The translations under genes and the position numbers were made by a program. Under the pieces are notes generated by a model. The model had not been told where the DNA came from, made no database searches, and saw nothing but the letters and a program-made list of their open reading frames with translations. From NCBI GenBank assembly GCA_900550545.1, contig URSS01000002.1, forward strand, positions 1 to 64,000: a stretch of 64,000 nt of DNA, written 5' to 3'. Shown here piece after piece: positions 34,494 to 42,410 of this stretch. Every line of letters begins with the position of its first letter. The stretch's first letter is position 1. This DNA is from an uncultured Lachnobacterium sp. GTDB taxonomy: Bacteria; Bacillota; Clostridia; Lachnospirales; Lachnospiraceae.

Positions 34494-35396
34494 CTATTGT
34501 TCTCCCTGTTTTTTCAATTCCTGTAAATAACGCTGTAATGCATCCTTCCAGTCTGGAAGAGGTACAAAACCATTGTCCGTCAGTTTCTTTTTATCCAGCC
34601 GGCTATTGAACGGGCGGGCCGCTTTTGACAGACCATATTCTTCAGTTGTAACCGGAAGCACCTCCGTATCCATACCTGCCTGACGGTAAATCTCCTTTGT
34701 AAAATCATACCAGGAAATATAGCCGCCCTCATTTGTTGCATGATAATATCCGTATTTTTCAGACTCGATCATATCTACCAAAAGGCGGGCAAGATCATAT
34801 GTATATGTCGGTGTACCGATCTGGTCATTGACCACACGCACCTGCGGATGATTCTTGCCAACCTGCAGCATCGTCCTGATAAAATTTCCGCCATTCAAAC
34901 CAAATACCCATGCAATACGCACGATAAAATATTTTTCTAATGTCGAAGAAACCGCAAGTTCACCACCAAGCTTTGTCTGTCCATATACATTCAATGGCGC
35001 ATATTCTTTGCAATCCGGCTCCCATGGCGCAGTTCCCTGTCCATCAAACACATAATCCGTGCTGATATATACCATTTTGGCATTCACCATTTTCGCTGCA
35101 TTGGCAATGTTTTGTGTTCCATCCACATTGATTGCTTTGACTTTCTCCTGTTTGTCTGCATCTTCTGCCGCATCCACAGCCGTCCATGCCGCACAATGCA
35201 CAACGGCATCCGGTCTTATTTCTGTAATCACGCGCTCTACTTCTATTTTATCAGTAATATCCAAAGCAACGTATGGCACACCTGACAAAACCATATCAAC
35301 CACATCCGAACCGATCGCTTCGTAGCCTCTGGATGTCAATTCATTGATCACGTCATGCCCTAACTGTCCACCGACGCCTGTTACAAAGACTTTCAT
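34494..35396 (-). CDS. rfbD: dTDP-4-dehydrorhamnose reductase
   Basis: The 300-residue short-chain dehydrogenase has the nucleotide site VTGVGGQLGHDV, the HCAAWTAVDAAEDA segment, STDYVFDGQG and the catalytic YGQTKLGGE (Tyr-x-x-x-Lys). It carries out the last step to dTDP-L-rhamnose. Its stop is immediately followed by rfbA. Confidence 0.96.
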   Translation of the reverse strand: MKVFVTGVGGQLGHDVINELTSRGYEAIGSDVVDMVLSGVPYVALDITDKIEVERVITEIRPDAVVHCAAWTAVDAAEDADKQEKVKAINVDGTQNIANAAKMVNAKMVYISTDYVFDGQGTAPWEPDCKEYAPLNVYGQTKLGGELAVSSTLEKYFIVRIAWVFGLNGGNFIRTMLQVGKNHPQVRVVNDQIGTPTYTYDLARLLVDMIESEKYGYYHATNEGGYISWYDFTKEIYRQAGMDTEVLPVTTEEYGLSKAARPFNSRLDKKKLTDNGFVPLPDWKDALQRYLQELKKQGEQ

Positions 35397-35411
35397 TTAT
35401 AACCCTTTCTT

Positions 35412-36437
35412 TTACAAACCCTTTTTACCATACATTTCATTGTAATAGTTCTGATACTCACCGTTTACAATATTCTCCCACCATTTTCTATTATCCAGAT
35501 ACCACTGAATGGTCAGACGGATACCATCCTTAAACATTGTCTCTGGAAGCCATCCAAGTTCGTCATGGATTTTTGTCGGATCGATCGCATAACGCATGTC
35601 ATGACCCTTACGATCCTGTACATGTTCAATCAGGCTTTCCGGTTTCTGTAAATATTTGCAAATAAGTTTTACAATATCAATATTCTTCATCTCATTGTGC
35701 CCACCAATATTGTATACTTCACCGACAGTTCCGTTCTGAAGAATCAGGTCGATTGCCTTACAATGATCCTCCACATAAAGCCAGTCCCGCACATTCAATC
35801 CCTCTCCGTACACCGGAAGCGGCTTATCAGCCAAGGCGTTCGCAATCATTAAAGGAATCAGCTTTTCCGGGAACTGGTATGGTCCGTAATTATTGGAGCA
35901 TCTGCTAATTGTAACAGGAAGTCCATAGGTTCTGTGATATGCCATAACAAGCAGGTCCGCGGAGGCTTTCGATGTGCTGTATGGGCTGGACGTATGGATT
36001 GGTGTATCCTCATGAAAAAACAACTCCGGGCGATCCAGCGGCAGATCACCATACACTTCATCGGTAGACACCTGATGATAACGTCTGATTCCATATTTTC
36101 TACATGCATCCATCAAAACAGAAGTTCCTATGATATTCGTCTGTAAAAAGATTTCCGGATTCTCAATTGAACGATCCACATGAGATTCTGCTGCAAAATT
36201 TACGACTACATCCGGATGTTCCTCTTCAAAAATTTTATAAACACCTTGTCTGTCACAAATATCAAGCTTTACAAAACGAAAATTTGGCTGATTCATAACC
36301 GGTGCAAGTGTTGATAAATTGCCCGCATAAGTCAGAGAATCAAGACATACGATACGATCCTGCGGGTGTTTCTTTAACATATAAAAAATAAAATTACTGC
36401 CGATAAATCCAGCACCACCTGTAACAATAATGTTCAT
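35412..36437 (-). CDS. rfbB: dTDP-glucose 4,6-dehydratase
   Basis: The 341-residue enzyme shows TGGAGFIGSNF (NAD site), AAESHVDRSI, STDEVYGDL and YSTSKASADLLV (Tyr-x-x-x-Lys). It forms dTDP-4-keto-6-deoxyglucose and is first gene of the rml operon. GGAGG lies 8 bases before the chosen ATG; two in-frame ATGs just upstream are too close to it. The promoter upstream carries a MerR-type dyad. Confidence 0.96.
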   Translation of the reverse strand: MNIIVTGGAGFIGSNFIFYMLKKHPQDRIVCLDSLTYAGNLSTLAPVMNQPNFRFVKLDICDRQGVYKIFEEEHPDVVVNFAAESHVDRSIENPEIFLQTNIIGTSVLMDACRKYGIRRYHQVSTDEVYGDLPLDRPELFFHEDTPIHTSSPYSTSKASADLLVMAYHRTYGLPVTISRCSNNYGPYQFPEKLIPLMIANALADKPLPVYGEGLNVRDWLYVEDHCKAIDLILQNGTVGEVYNIGGHNEMKNIDIVKLICKYLQKPESLIEHVQDRKGHDMRYAIDPTKIHDELGWLPETMFKDGIRLTIQWYLDNRKWWENIVNGEYQNYYNEMYGKKGL

Positions 36438-36467
36438 TTTCATTTCCTCCATTCTTCTGTTACACGC

Positions 36468-36498
36468 ATTATAAAAGGTGACCCAAGGTCACCTTCAA
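36468..36498 (-). promoter_or_regulatory. rml promoter with MerR-type operator
   Basis: Minus strand: -35 TTGAAG (36493-36498), 19-base spacer, -10 TATAAT (36468-36473). The spacer is filled by a perfect dyad, AAGGTGACC and GGTCACCTT separated by TTG (36475-36495). An over-long 19-base spacer with a dyad between -35 and -10 is the hallmark of MerR-activated promoters, and a MerR-domain gene ends just upstream. The same hairpin might weakly terminate the upstream transcript, but no T-run longer than four follows. Confidence 0.72.
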
Positions 36499-36531
36499 GT
36501 ACTTTTTAAATAAATTTAAAAATTTCACTAT

Positions 36532-37710
36532 TTATTTTCTGCAAACAAATGCTCCCGCCTCTTTTGTAATATGAAATCCGCCACGCATTTGATTTGAAAC
36601 AAACTCACCAAATTCTTTATATTGATCCAGCAACAGTTGATTCTGATTTCCATGACAGGACAAAATATAGGAAATCAACGGTTCCGGCTCATCTATTTCA
36701 ATGGCATCTTCATAAATACGTTCTTCTACCTCATCAAAAAATGCATTCAAAATATCTGCACCATTTTCCAGTCCAAAATGTTCATACAAACAATCCGCAG
36801 ACAACACAATATCCTTATTAAATCGTTGAACCAGTTCCGTAATTTCTTTCATATGATTCCGCCCATATGTGCTGCATAAAAACTGGCCGTTCGGTCGAAG
36901 CACCCTTTTGCACTCAGACAGCACCTGCGGAATATCTTCACAATAAAACAATACATGGTTGGCAATGACCAGATCAAACTCCGCTTCCCTATATGGAATC
37001 TCTTTACAATCAAATTTCTCATAGGAAAAACGTTTATCCTCACCCAGCTCGCGCTGCACATCACGAAGCATTCCATCTGATTGGTCTGAAAGTACTACTT
37101 GTATATCCATCGGAATCCGCTTCTGATTCTCGCTCCAAAGTGCACCATTTCCACAGCCGATCTCGAGAATTCGCATATCTTCATGTAACTCACACTGCTC
37201 AAGCAGCCACGGAAACCATCCTTTCGGATTCACGGAATACTCCCGGTGCAAACGAATACGGGCGGAAATATTTGCTGCATTCTGGTACTGCGTCTTCAAG
37301 CTCCGCTCCACCGCAGTCAGATGAATCAGATCGAACATACGATTCCAGTCCATTTCCTGCTTCTGCTGAATTGCCTCCATCGTACTGTCGATGGCATCAT
37401 TCATCGCCTGCATTTCCTCGATACGCTCCTGAATCAGTTTCTTCTGTACACGCATGGATTCTAACAAATATTGCTGATCCGCAGATGCAAGCGTCATCTC
37501 ACGAATATCCTGCAAAGAAAAACCGAGATATTTCAAAAGAAGAATCTGCTGAAGCTTTGCAAAATCTGCCTCTGTATACAGTCGGGCGCCCGCCGGTGTC
37601 TTTGCCGACGGTTTTAAAATATTCTGTTTGTCGTAATACCGGATGGTTCGAAGCGTCACATGGGCTTTCTTTGCGAACTGACCAGATGAATAATACCTTT
37701 TACTTTTCAT
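36532..37710 (-). CDS. MerR-family regulator fused to a SAM-dependent methyltransferase
   Basis: The 392-residue protein has an N-terminal MerR domain (about 5-110: YYSSGQFAKKAHVTLRTIRYYDKQNIL, then KYLGFSLQDIREM) with a coiled-coil dimer helix (about 85-120), and a C-terminal class I methyltransferase (about 165-300: MRILEIGCGNGALW, the acidic end of motif II, FDLVIANHVLFYCEDIPQVLSECKRVL). The effector domain is thus an enzyme fold, perhaps sensing SAM or a methyl acceptor. Its ribosome site is poor; it lies 12 bases behind the oxidoreductase gene. A MerR-type dyad in the rml promoter immediately downstream is the likely target. Confidence 0.85.
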   Translation of the reverse strand: MKSKRYYSSGQFAKKAHVTLRTIRYYDKQNILKPSAKTPAGARLYTEADFAKLQQILLLKYLGFSLQDIREMTLASADQQYLLESMRVQKKLIQERIEEMQAMNDAIDSTMEAIQQKQEMDWNRMFDLIHLTAVERSLKTQYQNAANISARIRLHREYSVNPKGWFPWLLEQCELHEDMRILEIGCGNGALWSENQKRIPMDIQVVLSDQSDGMLRDVQRELGEDKRFSYEKFDCKEIPYREAEFDLVIANHVLFYCEDIPQVLSECKRVLRPNGQFLCSTYGRNHMKEITELVQRFNKDIVLSADCLYEHFGLENGADILNAFFDEVEERIYEDAIEIDEPEPLISYILSCHGNQNQLLLDQYKEFGEFVSNQMRGGFHITKEAGAFVCRK

Positions 37711-37722
37711 ATTTGCTTTTTA

Positions 37723-38697
37723 CTACTCTTCCTCCGGATAATGCATGCCCCACTCCTGCCGGATCTGCGTCATCATATCCATGACATCCCTCGTATAATC
37801 CAGATGCATGTCATCTTTTTCTCCTGCCACGGCAGCTTCCATATCCAGCACTTCATATTCAAGTGCACGATTGGTCTCACCCTCCCGAATTGTCTCAGTG
37901 TGTCCGTCCTTCGTATATGTGATCACCGCTTCCTGACCTCTCGGATATTCATATAGTTCCACATATCCCTTATCAAAAGCGATCAATCCTCTCTTCGGCT
38001 GCTTTGCATGAAGTGAAAGGATTACCGTTGCCATCTCTTCCTTCTTATTTTTTAAAAGGATACCCGCCTGCTCATCCACTCCTGTCGGTGCATATTTTAC
38101 CTGTGACAGAATCTGGTCGGGTTTTTCACTTAAAAACCAGCGCACGAAAGACAATGCGTAGACACCGATGTCTAACATTGCTCCTCCCGCTAAATTACGA
38201 TTGAAAAAGCGATTGTTCATATCATACTCTTTATAACTTCCAAAATTCATCTGCAAAAGCTTCAATTCCCCTAAAGTGTCAGATGCAATGATTTCATTTA
38301 ATTTCTTATAAATAGGCATGTGATAGATGGTCATAGCCTCCGCTAGAATCACATGGTTGTCCTCTGCAAGCTTTATGGCTTCATCCAGTTCCTGACTGTT
38401 CAATGTAATCGATTTTTCACACAGTACATGCTTTCCCGCTGCCAATGCTTTACGCAGATATTTGATATGTGTGTTGTGTGGAGTCGAAATATAAATGATG
38501 TCGACGTTGTCATCTGTAAAAACTTCATCGATATCCTCATAGACTTTTTCGATGCCATACTTTTCTGCGAATGCAACTGCCTTGACATGTGTGCGGTTCG
38601 CCACCGAATACAAGTTGCTTCCCTGTGCCTGTAATGCCTGTGCAAGCTGGTTGGCAATTACACCGCAACCCAATGTTGCCCAACGATATTTGATCAT
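37723..38697 (-). CDS. Gfo/Idh/MocA-family oxidoreductase
   Basis: The 324-residue NAD(P)-dependent sugar-type dehydrogenase has the N-terminal LGCGVIANQLAQAL nucleotide motif, a Rossmann part, and the catalytic Lys in HVLCEKSITLN, followed by the C-terminal beta-sheet domain with MLDIGVYAL. Substrate unknown; sugars, inositols or dihydrodiols are typical. AGGAG precedes the ATG. It is cotranscribed with the MerR-methyltransferase gene. Confidence 0.88.
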   Translation of the reverse strand: MIKYRWATLGCGVIANQLAQALQAQGSNLYSVANRTHVKAVAFAEKYGIEKVYEDIDEVFTDDNVDIIYISTPHNTHIKYLRKALAAGKHVLCEKSITLNSQELDEAIKLAEDNHVILAEAMTIYHMPIYKKLNEIIASDTLGELKLLQMNFGSYKEYDMNNRFFNRNLAGGAMLDIGVYALSFVRWFLSEKPDQILSQVKYAPTGVDEQAGILLKNKKEEMATVILSLHAKQPKRGLIAFDKGYVELYEYPRGQEAVITYTKDGHTETIREGETNRALEYEVLDMEAAVAGEKDDMHLDYTRDVMDMMTQIRQEWGMHYPEEE

Positions 38698-38727
38698 TTG
38701 TAATCACTCCTATGTCGTTTTTGTTTC

Positions 38728-38756
38728 ATTATAGCGGGATTTTTACATAAAAACAA
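38728..38756 (-). promoter_or_regulatory. Promoter of the oxidoreductase/MerR operon
   Basis: Minus strand: -35 TTGTTT (38751-38756), 17 bases, -10 TATAAT (38728-38733), 25 bases before AGGAG. It abuts the rpsU terminator stem. Confidence 0.55.
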
Positions 38757-38779
38757 CCCCGGGACGAATCCCGGGGTTG
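38754..38779 (-). terminator. rpsU terminator
   Basis: A perfect 11-base GC-rich stem (CAACCCCGGGA and complement) with a TTCG tetraloop on the minus strand, followed by TTTTT. It is a very strong Rho-independent terminator 11 bases past the rpsU stop. Confidence 0.9.
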
Positions 38780-38790
38780 CTTAAACACAA

Positions 38791-38967
38791 CTAGTTGTAT
38801 TTTCTTTTTCTAGCAGCTTCAGATTTCTTCTTACGCTTTACGCTTGGCTTCTCGTAATGCTCTCTCTTACGAATCTCCTGCTGGATTCCAGCCTTTGCGC
38901 AGTTTCTCTTGAAACGACGTAATGCGCTATCTAAAGTCTCATTCTCTTTTACGATTACACTAGACAT
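38791..38967 (-). CDS. rpsU: 30S ribosomal protein S21
   Basis: The 58-residue protein begins [19 protein letters not shown] and continues [17 protein letters not shown] and a basic tail [13 protein letters not shown], a full match to bacterial S21. GGAGG lies 11 bases before the ATG. It is a single-gene unit ended by the strong hairpin at 38754. Confidence 0.96.
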   Translation of the reverse strand: MSSVIVKENETLDSALRRFKRNCAKAGIQQEIRKREHYEKPSVKRKKKSEAARKRKYN

Positions 38968-39096
38968 TCTACACCTAACCTCCCTCCAGTTGCGTATTGT
39001 GCATCAACTGTAAGGTAAACTTAATTGCACTATCGATTATTTTATCAAAATATCCCAATTTGTCAATAGGTTTCGGCAATTTTTTTCCAGTTTCTC

Positions 39097-40830
39097 TTAC
39101 AGCTTTGTAAATACAGATGTCTCTTTCCGCAGTCCGTCTGCGATTGCGAAGTTTTCGTCCATTTTATGAGAAATTTTATCCATATCTGAAACGAGCACCT
39201 GTGTGCTGTCCGCTGCTGATACAACACCACTGACACCATCTTCAATGGCATGTGAAATCGTATTTACAGATTCTGCGATTTCATTCATGGAACGTTCCAG
39301 TAAATCGGTCTTCTGCTCGAATTCTCCCATTACATTTTCAATATAAGAAGCTTTGTCATGATATTCTCCACCGGATGCTACAAATTTTTCAAATTCCGGA
39401 AGAATCACTTCATCCATATAAGCTACGAGTTCATTTGCATTGTCCGCAAGATTATGTACCGCCGAGATCACGATAGCATTGATATGCTGAATATTGTTTG
39501 CAGCCTCCTGACTGGCGGCAGCAAGCTGGCTGATCTCAGTAGCCACGACAGCAAAACCTTTTCCTGCATCTCCGGCTCTGGCTGCCTCGATGGAAGCATT
39601 CAGTGCAAGAAGGTTTGTCTGGCTTGCGATATTTAAGATATCGTTTGTGAGATTATCTACCTGATTAACGCTGTTGCTGTCCTCGATGGCCTGATTGAGC
39701 ACCTGCAAGATATCGCTGACTTTCGCGCCTGTCGTGCTCATGTTCTCTCTGGCCGCGTTTTCCATGGTCTCTGCATGTTCTTTCATTTCTTTTGTGTATT
39801 GGTTGATCTCACTTGTCTTCTGTGCGATTTCCTGTACCTCTCCCGCAACGGATTCGGTATTTTCATTGATGCGTGATGCATTATCCGAAATATCCTGCAT
39901 AGTTGCAGACAATTCCTCTGTCAAAGCAGATAGATCGGAAACACTCTCATTTGATGTCTGTACACTCTCACGCACTTCGTTGACCACACCCTCTAATTCA
40001 CTTGCATTGCTGCTAATCATTCGGAAAATCTTCTGAAGTTTGCCCATGAAAGCGTTGATACCGGTTCCGACCGATGCCACTTCCTGATTGACGGTAATGG
40101 TCACACGCCTTGTCAGATCTCCCTCCCTATTGTCAATACCTGTGATAATTTCCTTGATTTCTTTATTCGTCTTATGTAACGGACGAATTACCAATTTTAC
40201 AACTGCCACAACCGCCGCAAGCAATGCAACAATACTGATCAGAATCGTCACGGCACTGGTTGCCAGTGAACTGTGATATGCCGCATTCAGGCTTACTCTC
40301 TGCGCGTCTGCATTCTTATTTACGACTTTTTTGATCTGTTCAATATCAGACTCAATTCTGTTAGAACAGTCGCTTATTTCGCCATTTGCAAGTTTATAGG
40401 CATCTTCGCTTTTTCCGGAGGCAGAATATGCCATGACATTGTCGCACTGGATTTTTAATTCATCATAATTTTTTTTGATATCTTTGTAATATTTTTCTGT
40501 ATCTTTGTTTACATGTTTCTGGTATGTATCGAGTTCCTTTTCCAGTTTTTCTTCGCTGCTTCGAATTTCATCCACCAGTTTGATCATGGAATTTAAATCC
40601 GTCGCAATGATGTGGGAAAGACCCAGCTTATGGATATTCTGTGTCATTCTCTGAATTTCTGCAAGACCCGTAATATTCTGTAGAGATTCCTCCGATATCC
40701 GTGTTGCATTCCGGTTGATATTTCGAATGCTCGCAACCGATGCCACATTGGATATAATACTAAAAATTCCAAGGATGAACACCGGAATCAGTATAATTAG
40801 CCGGGTACTTAATTTCGCGTTCTTCTTCAT
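39097..40830 (-). CDS. Methyl-accepting chemotaxis protein
   Basis: The 577-residue receptor has helix 1 at about 8-30 ([18 protein letters not shown]), a four-helix-bundle-type extracellular sensor (about 30-190), helix 2 ([21 protein letters not shown]), a HAMP domain, and a long cytoplasmic coiled coil whose tip reads [34 protein letters not shown]. It signals to CheA/CheW. GGAGG with a second GGAG precedes the ATG. It directly follows an orphan sugar-binding lipoprotein, the likely ligand carrier. No other chemotaxis gene is in view. Confidence 0.93.
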   Translation of the reverse strand: MKKNAKLSTRLIILIPVFILGIFSIISNVASVASIRNINRNATRISEESLQNITGLAEIQRMTQNIHKLGLSHIIATDLNSMIKLVDEIRSSEEKLEKELDTYQKHVNKDTEKYYKDIKKNYDELKIQCDNVMAYSASGKSEDAYKLANGEISDCSNRIESDIEQIKKVVNKNADAQRVSLNAAYHSSLATSAVTILISIVALLAAVVAVVKLVIRPLHKTNKEIKEIITGIDNREGDLTRRVTITVNQEVASVGTGINAFMGKLQKIFRMISSNASELEGVVNEVRESVQTSNESVSDLSALTEELSATMQDISDNASRINENTESVAGEVQEIAQKTSEINQYTKEMKEHAETMENAARENMSTTGAKVSDILQVLNQAIEDSNSVNQVDNLTNDILNIASQTNLLALNASIEAARAGDAGKGFAVVATEISQLAAASQEAANNIQHINAIVISAVHNLADNANELVAYMDEVILPEFEKFVASGGEYHDKASYIENVMGEFEQKTDLLERSMNEIAESVNTISHAIEDGVSGVVSAADSTQVLVSDMDKISHKMDENFAIADGLRKETSVFTKL

Positions 40831-40888
40831 TCTCCTTTTTCCTCCATTCGCACATTCAGATATCAGTCCTTTAAAGCCTGATATTTTT

Positions 40889-42160
40889 CTATCCAGCAAC
40901 AGATTTTGTAATTTCCTCTACGAGAGTATCCATCAATTTCTGAAGTTTTACATTATCTTTGTTTCCTTTTGCCATGATGTTGCCAAATTTAGTACATGCA
41001 TCCCAGTAGCTGTTTCCTACACGCTGCAGCTTTCCGAATTCTGACTGCGCGATAACTGCACGGATTGCGGGTGCCTGTTTTACTTCCTCCGAATCTGCCG
41101 CTTTCGTGTTCGAAGGACCCTGTCCGTTCATCTCAAAGCGCAATGTCTGATTCTGTTCATTCGTCAGCCAGTCCGCCAGTTTTGCTGCCCACTCCGGATT
41201 TTTTGAATAAGCGTTCACTCCCATCAGCTTATATCCCGTAAACGATGCCATCTGCACCTGTTTGCCGGCTACCGTATAAGTCGGGAGCTTTGTTGCTCCC
41301 AGATTATCGCCCCAGATAGCTTTCAGCTTTGTCTCATTCCATACGCCACTGACACCTGCAATCACACTGCCGTCTTTCACGCCGGCAATGAAATCATTAT
41401 CTACAACACTCTCAAACGCACCGGTCGCCTGAATATCAAGCAGCGCCTGTGCAATATCCGTTCCTTTGATTTCCCCCTCTGCAGTATTCCACTCGCAATG
41501 GTTCGTCACATTATCATCATTGATTCCAAAATCAAGCCCGGTATTTCCAAAAAAGGAATACAGATACCATCCGGAAGACCAATCCATTGTAAATTTTTTT
41601 CCATTTTCCTTGGCCACCTTTAAAATGCCATCCATGGTCTCAACATCTTTATCTGTTAAATATTTCTTATTGTAGTATAAAAAGTAACCATTGTCTGCCG
41701 TCATCGGGTATGCGTACAGTGTATCATTGATTGTCGCCGCTTCCACGGAACCTTCCACGTTTGCCGCTTTTACTTCAGTGGCATTTGGCGCCGGGTACAA
41801 CGCACCTCCTGCTGCCATAGATGCCAGCTGATCATCCGCCATAATAAAAACATCGGCTGCAGCGTGCACATCTCCGAGCACCCGGTCTCTTGTCTTATCA
41901 TCAGAATTTTGTTCTAAAGTGATGTCAAAATTTGCCTGTCCCTCATACTCTTTTTTGAAACTTTCTACCATCTGATTCAATGCATCATGCGTTGATTCCT
42001 CTGCCCATACTGTCAGAGAAACTGTTCCATTATCTTTGTTTGTAGGCTGTGCTGCGTTCTGTGTGTCCTTCTGCGAAGGCGCAGAAGATGCACAACCAGC
42101 CAGCATTGATATCGCCAAAACGGCAGTCAGCAAGGTCGCTGTCCATTTTCTTTTCTTCAT
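40889..42160 (-). CDS. Sugar-type extracellular solute-binding lipoprotein (MalE-like)
   Basis: The 423-residue protein has a lipoprotein signal peptide with lipobox (SMLAGC, Cys22) and an extracellular family 1 binding domain: [70 protein letters not shown]. This layout matches maltose/maltodextrin binders. No permease or ATPase genes are adjacent; instead the chemoreceptor follows 58 bases downstream, so it may serve taxis or a distant transporter. Confidence 0.9.
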   Translation of the reverse strand: MKKRKWTATLLTAVLAISMLAGCASSAPSQKDTQNAAQPTNKDNGTVSLTVWAEESTHDALNQMVESFKKEYEGQANFDITLEQNSDDKTRDRVLGDVHAAADVFIMADDQLASMAAGGALYPAPNATEVKAANVEGSVEAATINDTLYAYPMTADNGYFLYYNKKYLTDKDVETMDGILKVAKENGKKFTMDWSSGWYLYSFFGNTGLDFGINDDNVTNHCEWNTAEGEIKGTDIAQALLDIQATGAFESVVDNDFIAGVKDGSVIAGVSGVWNETKLKAIWGDNLGATKLPTYTVAGKQVQMASFTGYKLMGVNAYSKNPEWAAKLADWLTNEQNQTLRFEMNGQGPSNTKAADSEEVKQAPAIRAVIAQSEFGKLQRVGNSYWDACTKFGNIMAKGNKDNVKLQKLMDTLVEEITKSVAG

Positions 42161-42182
42161 GTGTGTTCTCCCCTCATATTAA

Positions 42183-42206
42183 AGTACTATAGTACTAAAT
42201 ATTATA
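42183..42206 (-). promoter_or_regulatory. Palindrome at the promoter of the binding-protein gene
   Basis: The perfect 14-base palindrome AGTACTATAGTACT (42183-42196) lies just downstream of a minus-strand TATAAT (42201-42206), about where transcription would start. It looks like a repressor operator, but no -35 of quality and no cognate regulator is seen. Confidence 0.4.
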
Positions 42207-42363
42207 CTATAATTTACAAAAATTTGAAATAGACTTATGCAATCTTAAATGAATTTGCTCGAATTTAGGTAATTTCTTCGTTTTTTTGAATATATAGTTG
42301 ATTTTTCTACCTTTGTTTGTGTTTTTCGAAACTAAGGATAGGAACTTGTGAAGTATTTAAGCA

Positions 42364-42397
42364 TAAAAAATACGCACTGATTTCTCAGTGCGCATTT
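42364..42397 (-). terminator. alaS terminator
   Basis: Minus strand stem GCGCACTGA/TCAGTGCGT with a GAAA loop, followed by ATTTTTT, 14 bases past the alaS stop. Confidence 0.88.
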
Positions 42398-42410
42398 TAT
42401 ACATTGTATT

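Noticed and set aside
36475..36495. The 9+9 dyad read as a simple terminator of the MerR gene
   Set aside because: No proper T-run follows, and it fits exactly between -35 and -10 elements with the 19-base spacing of MerR promoters, so an operator is the better call; weak termination is not excluded.
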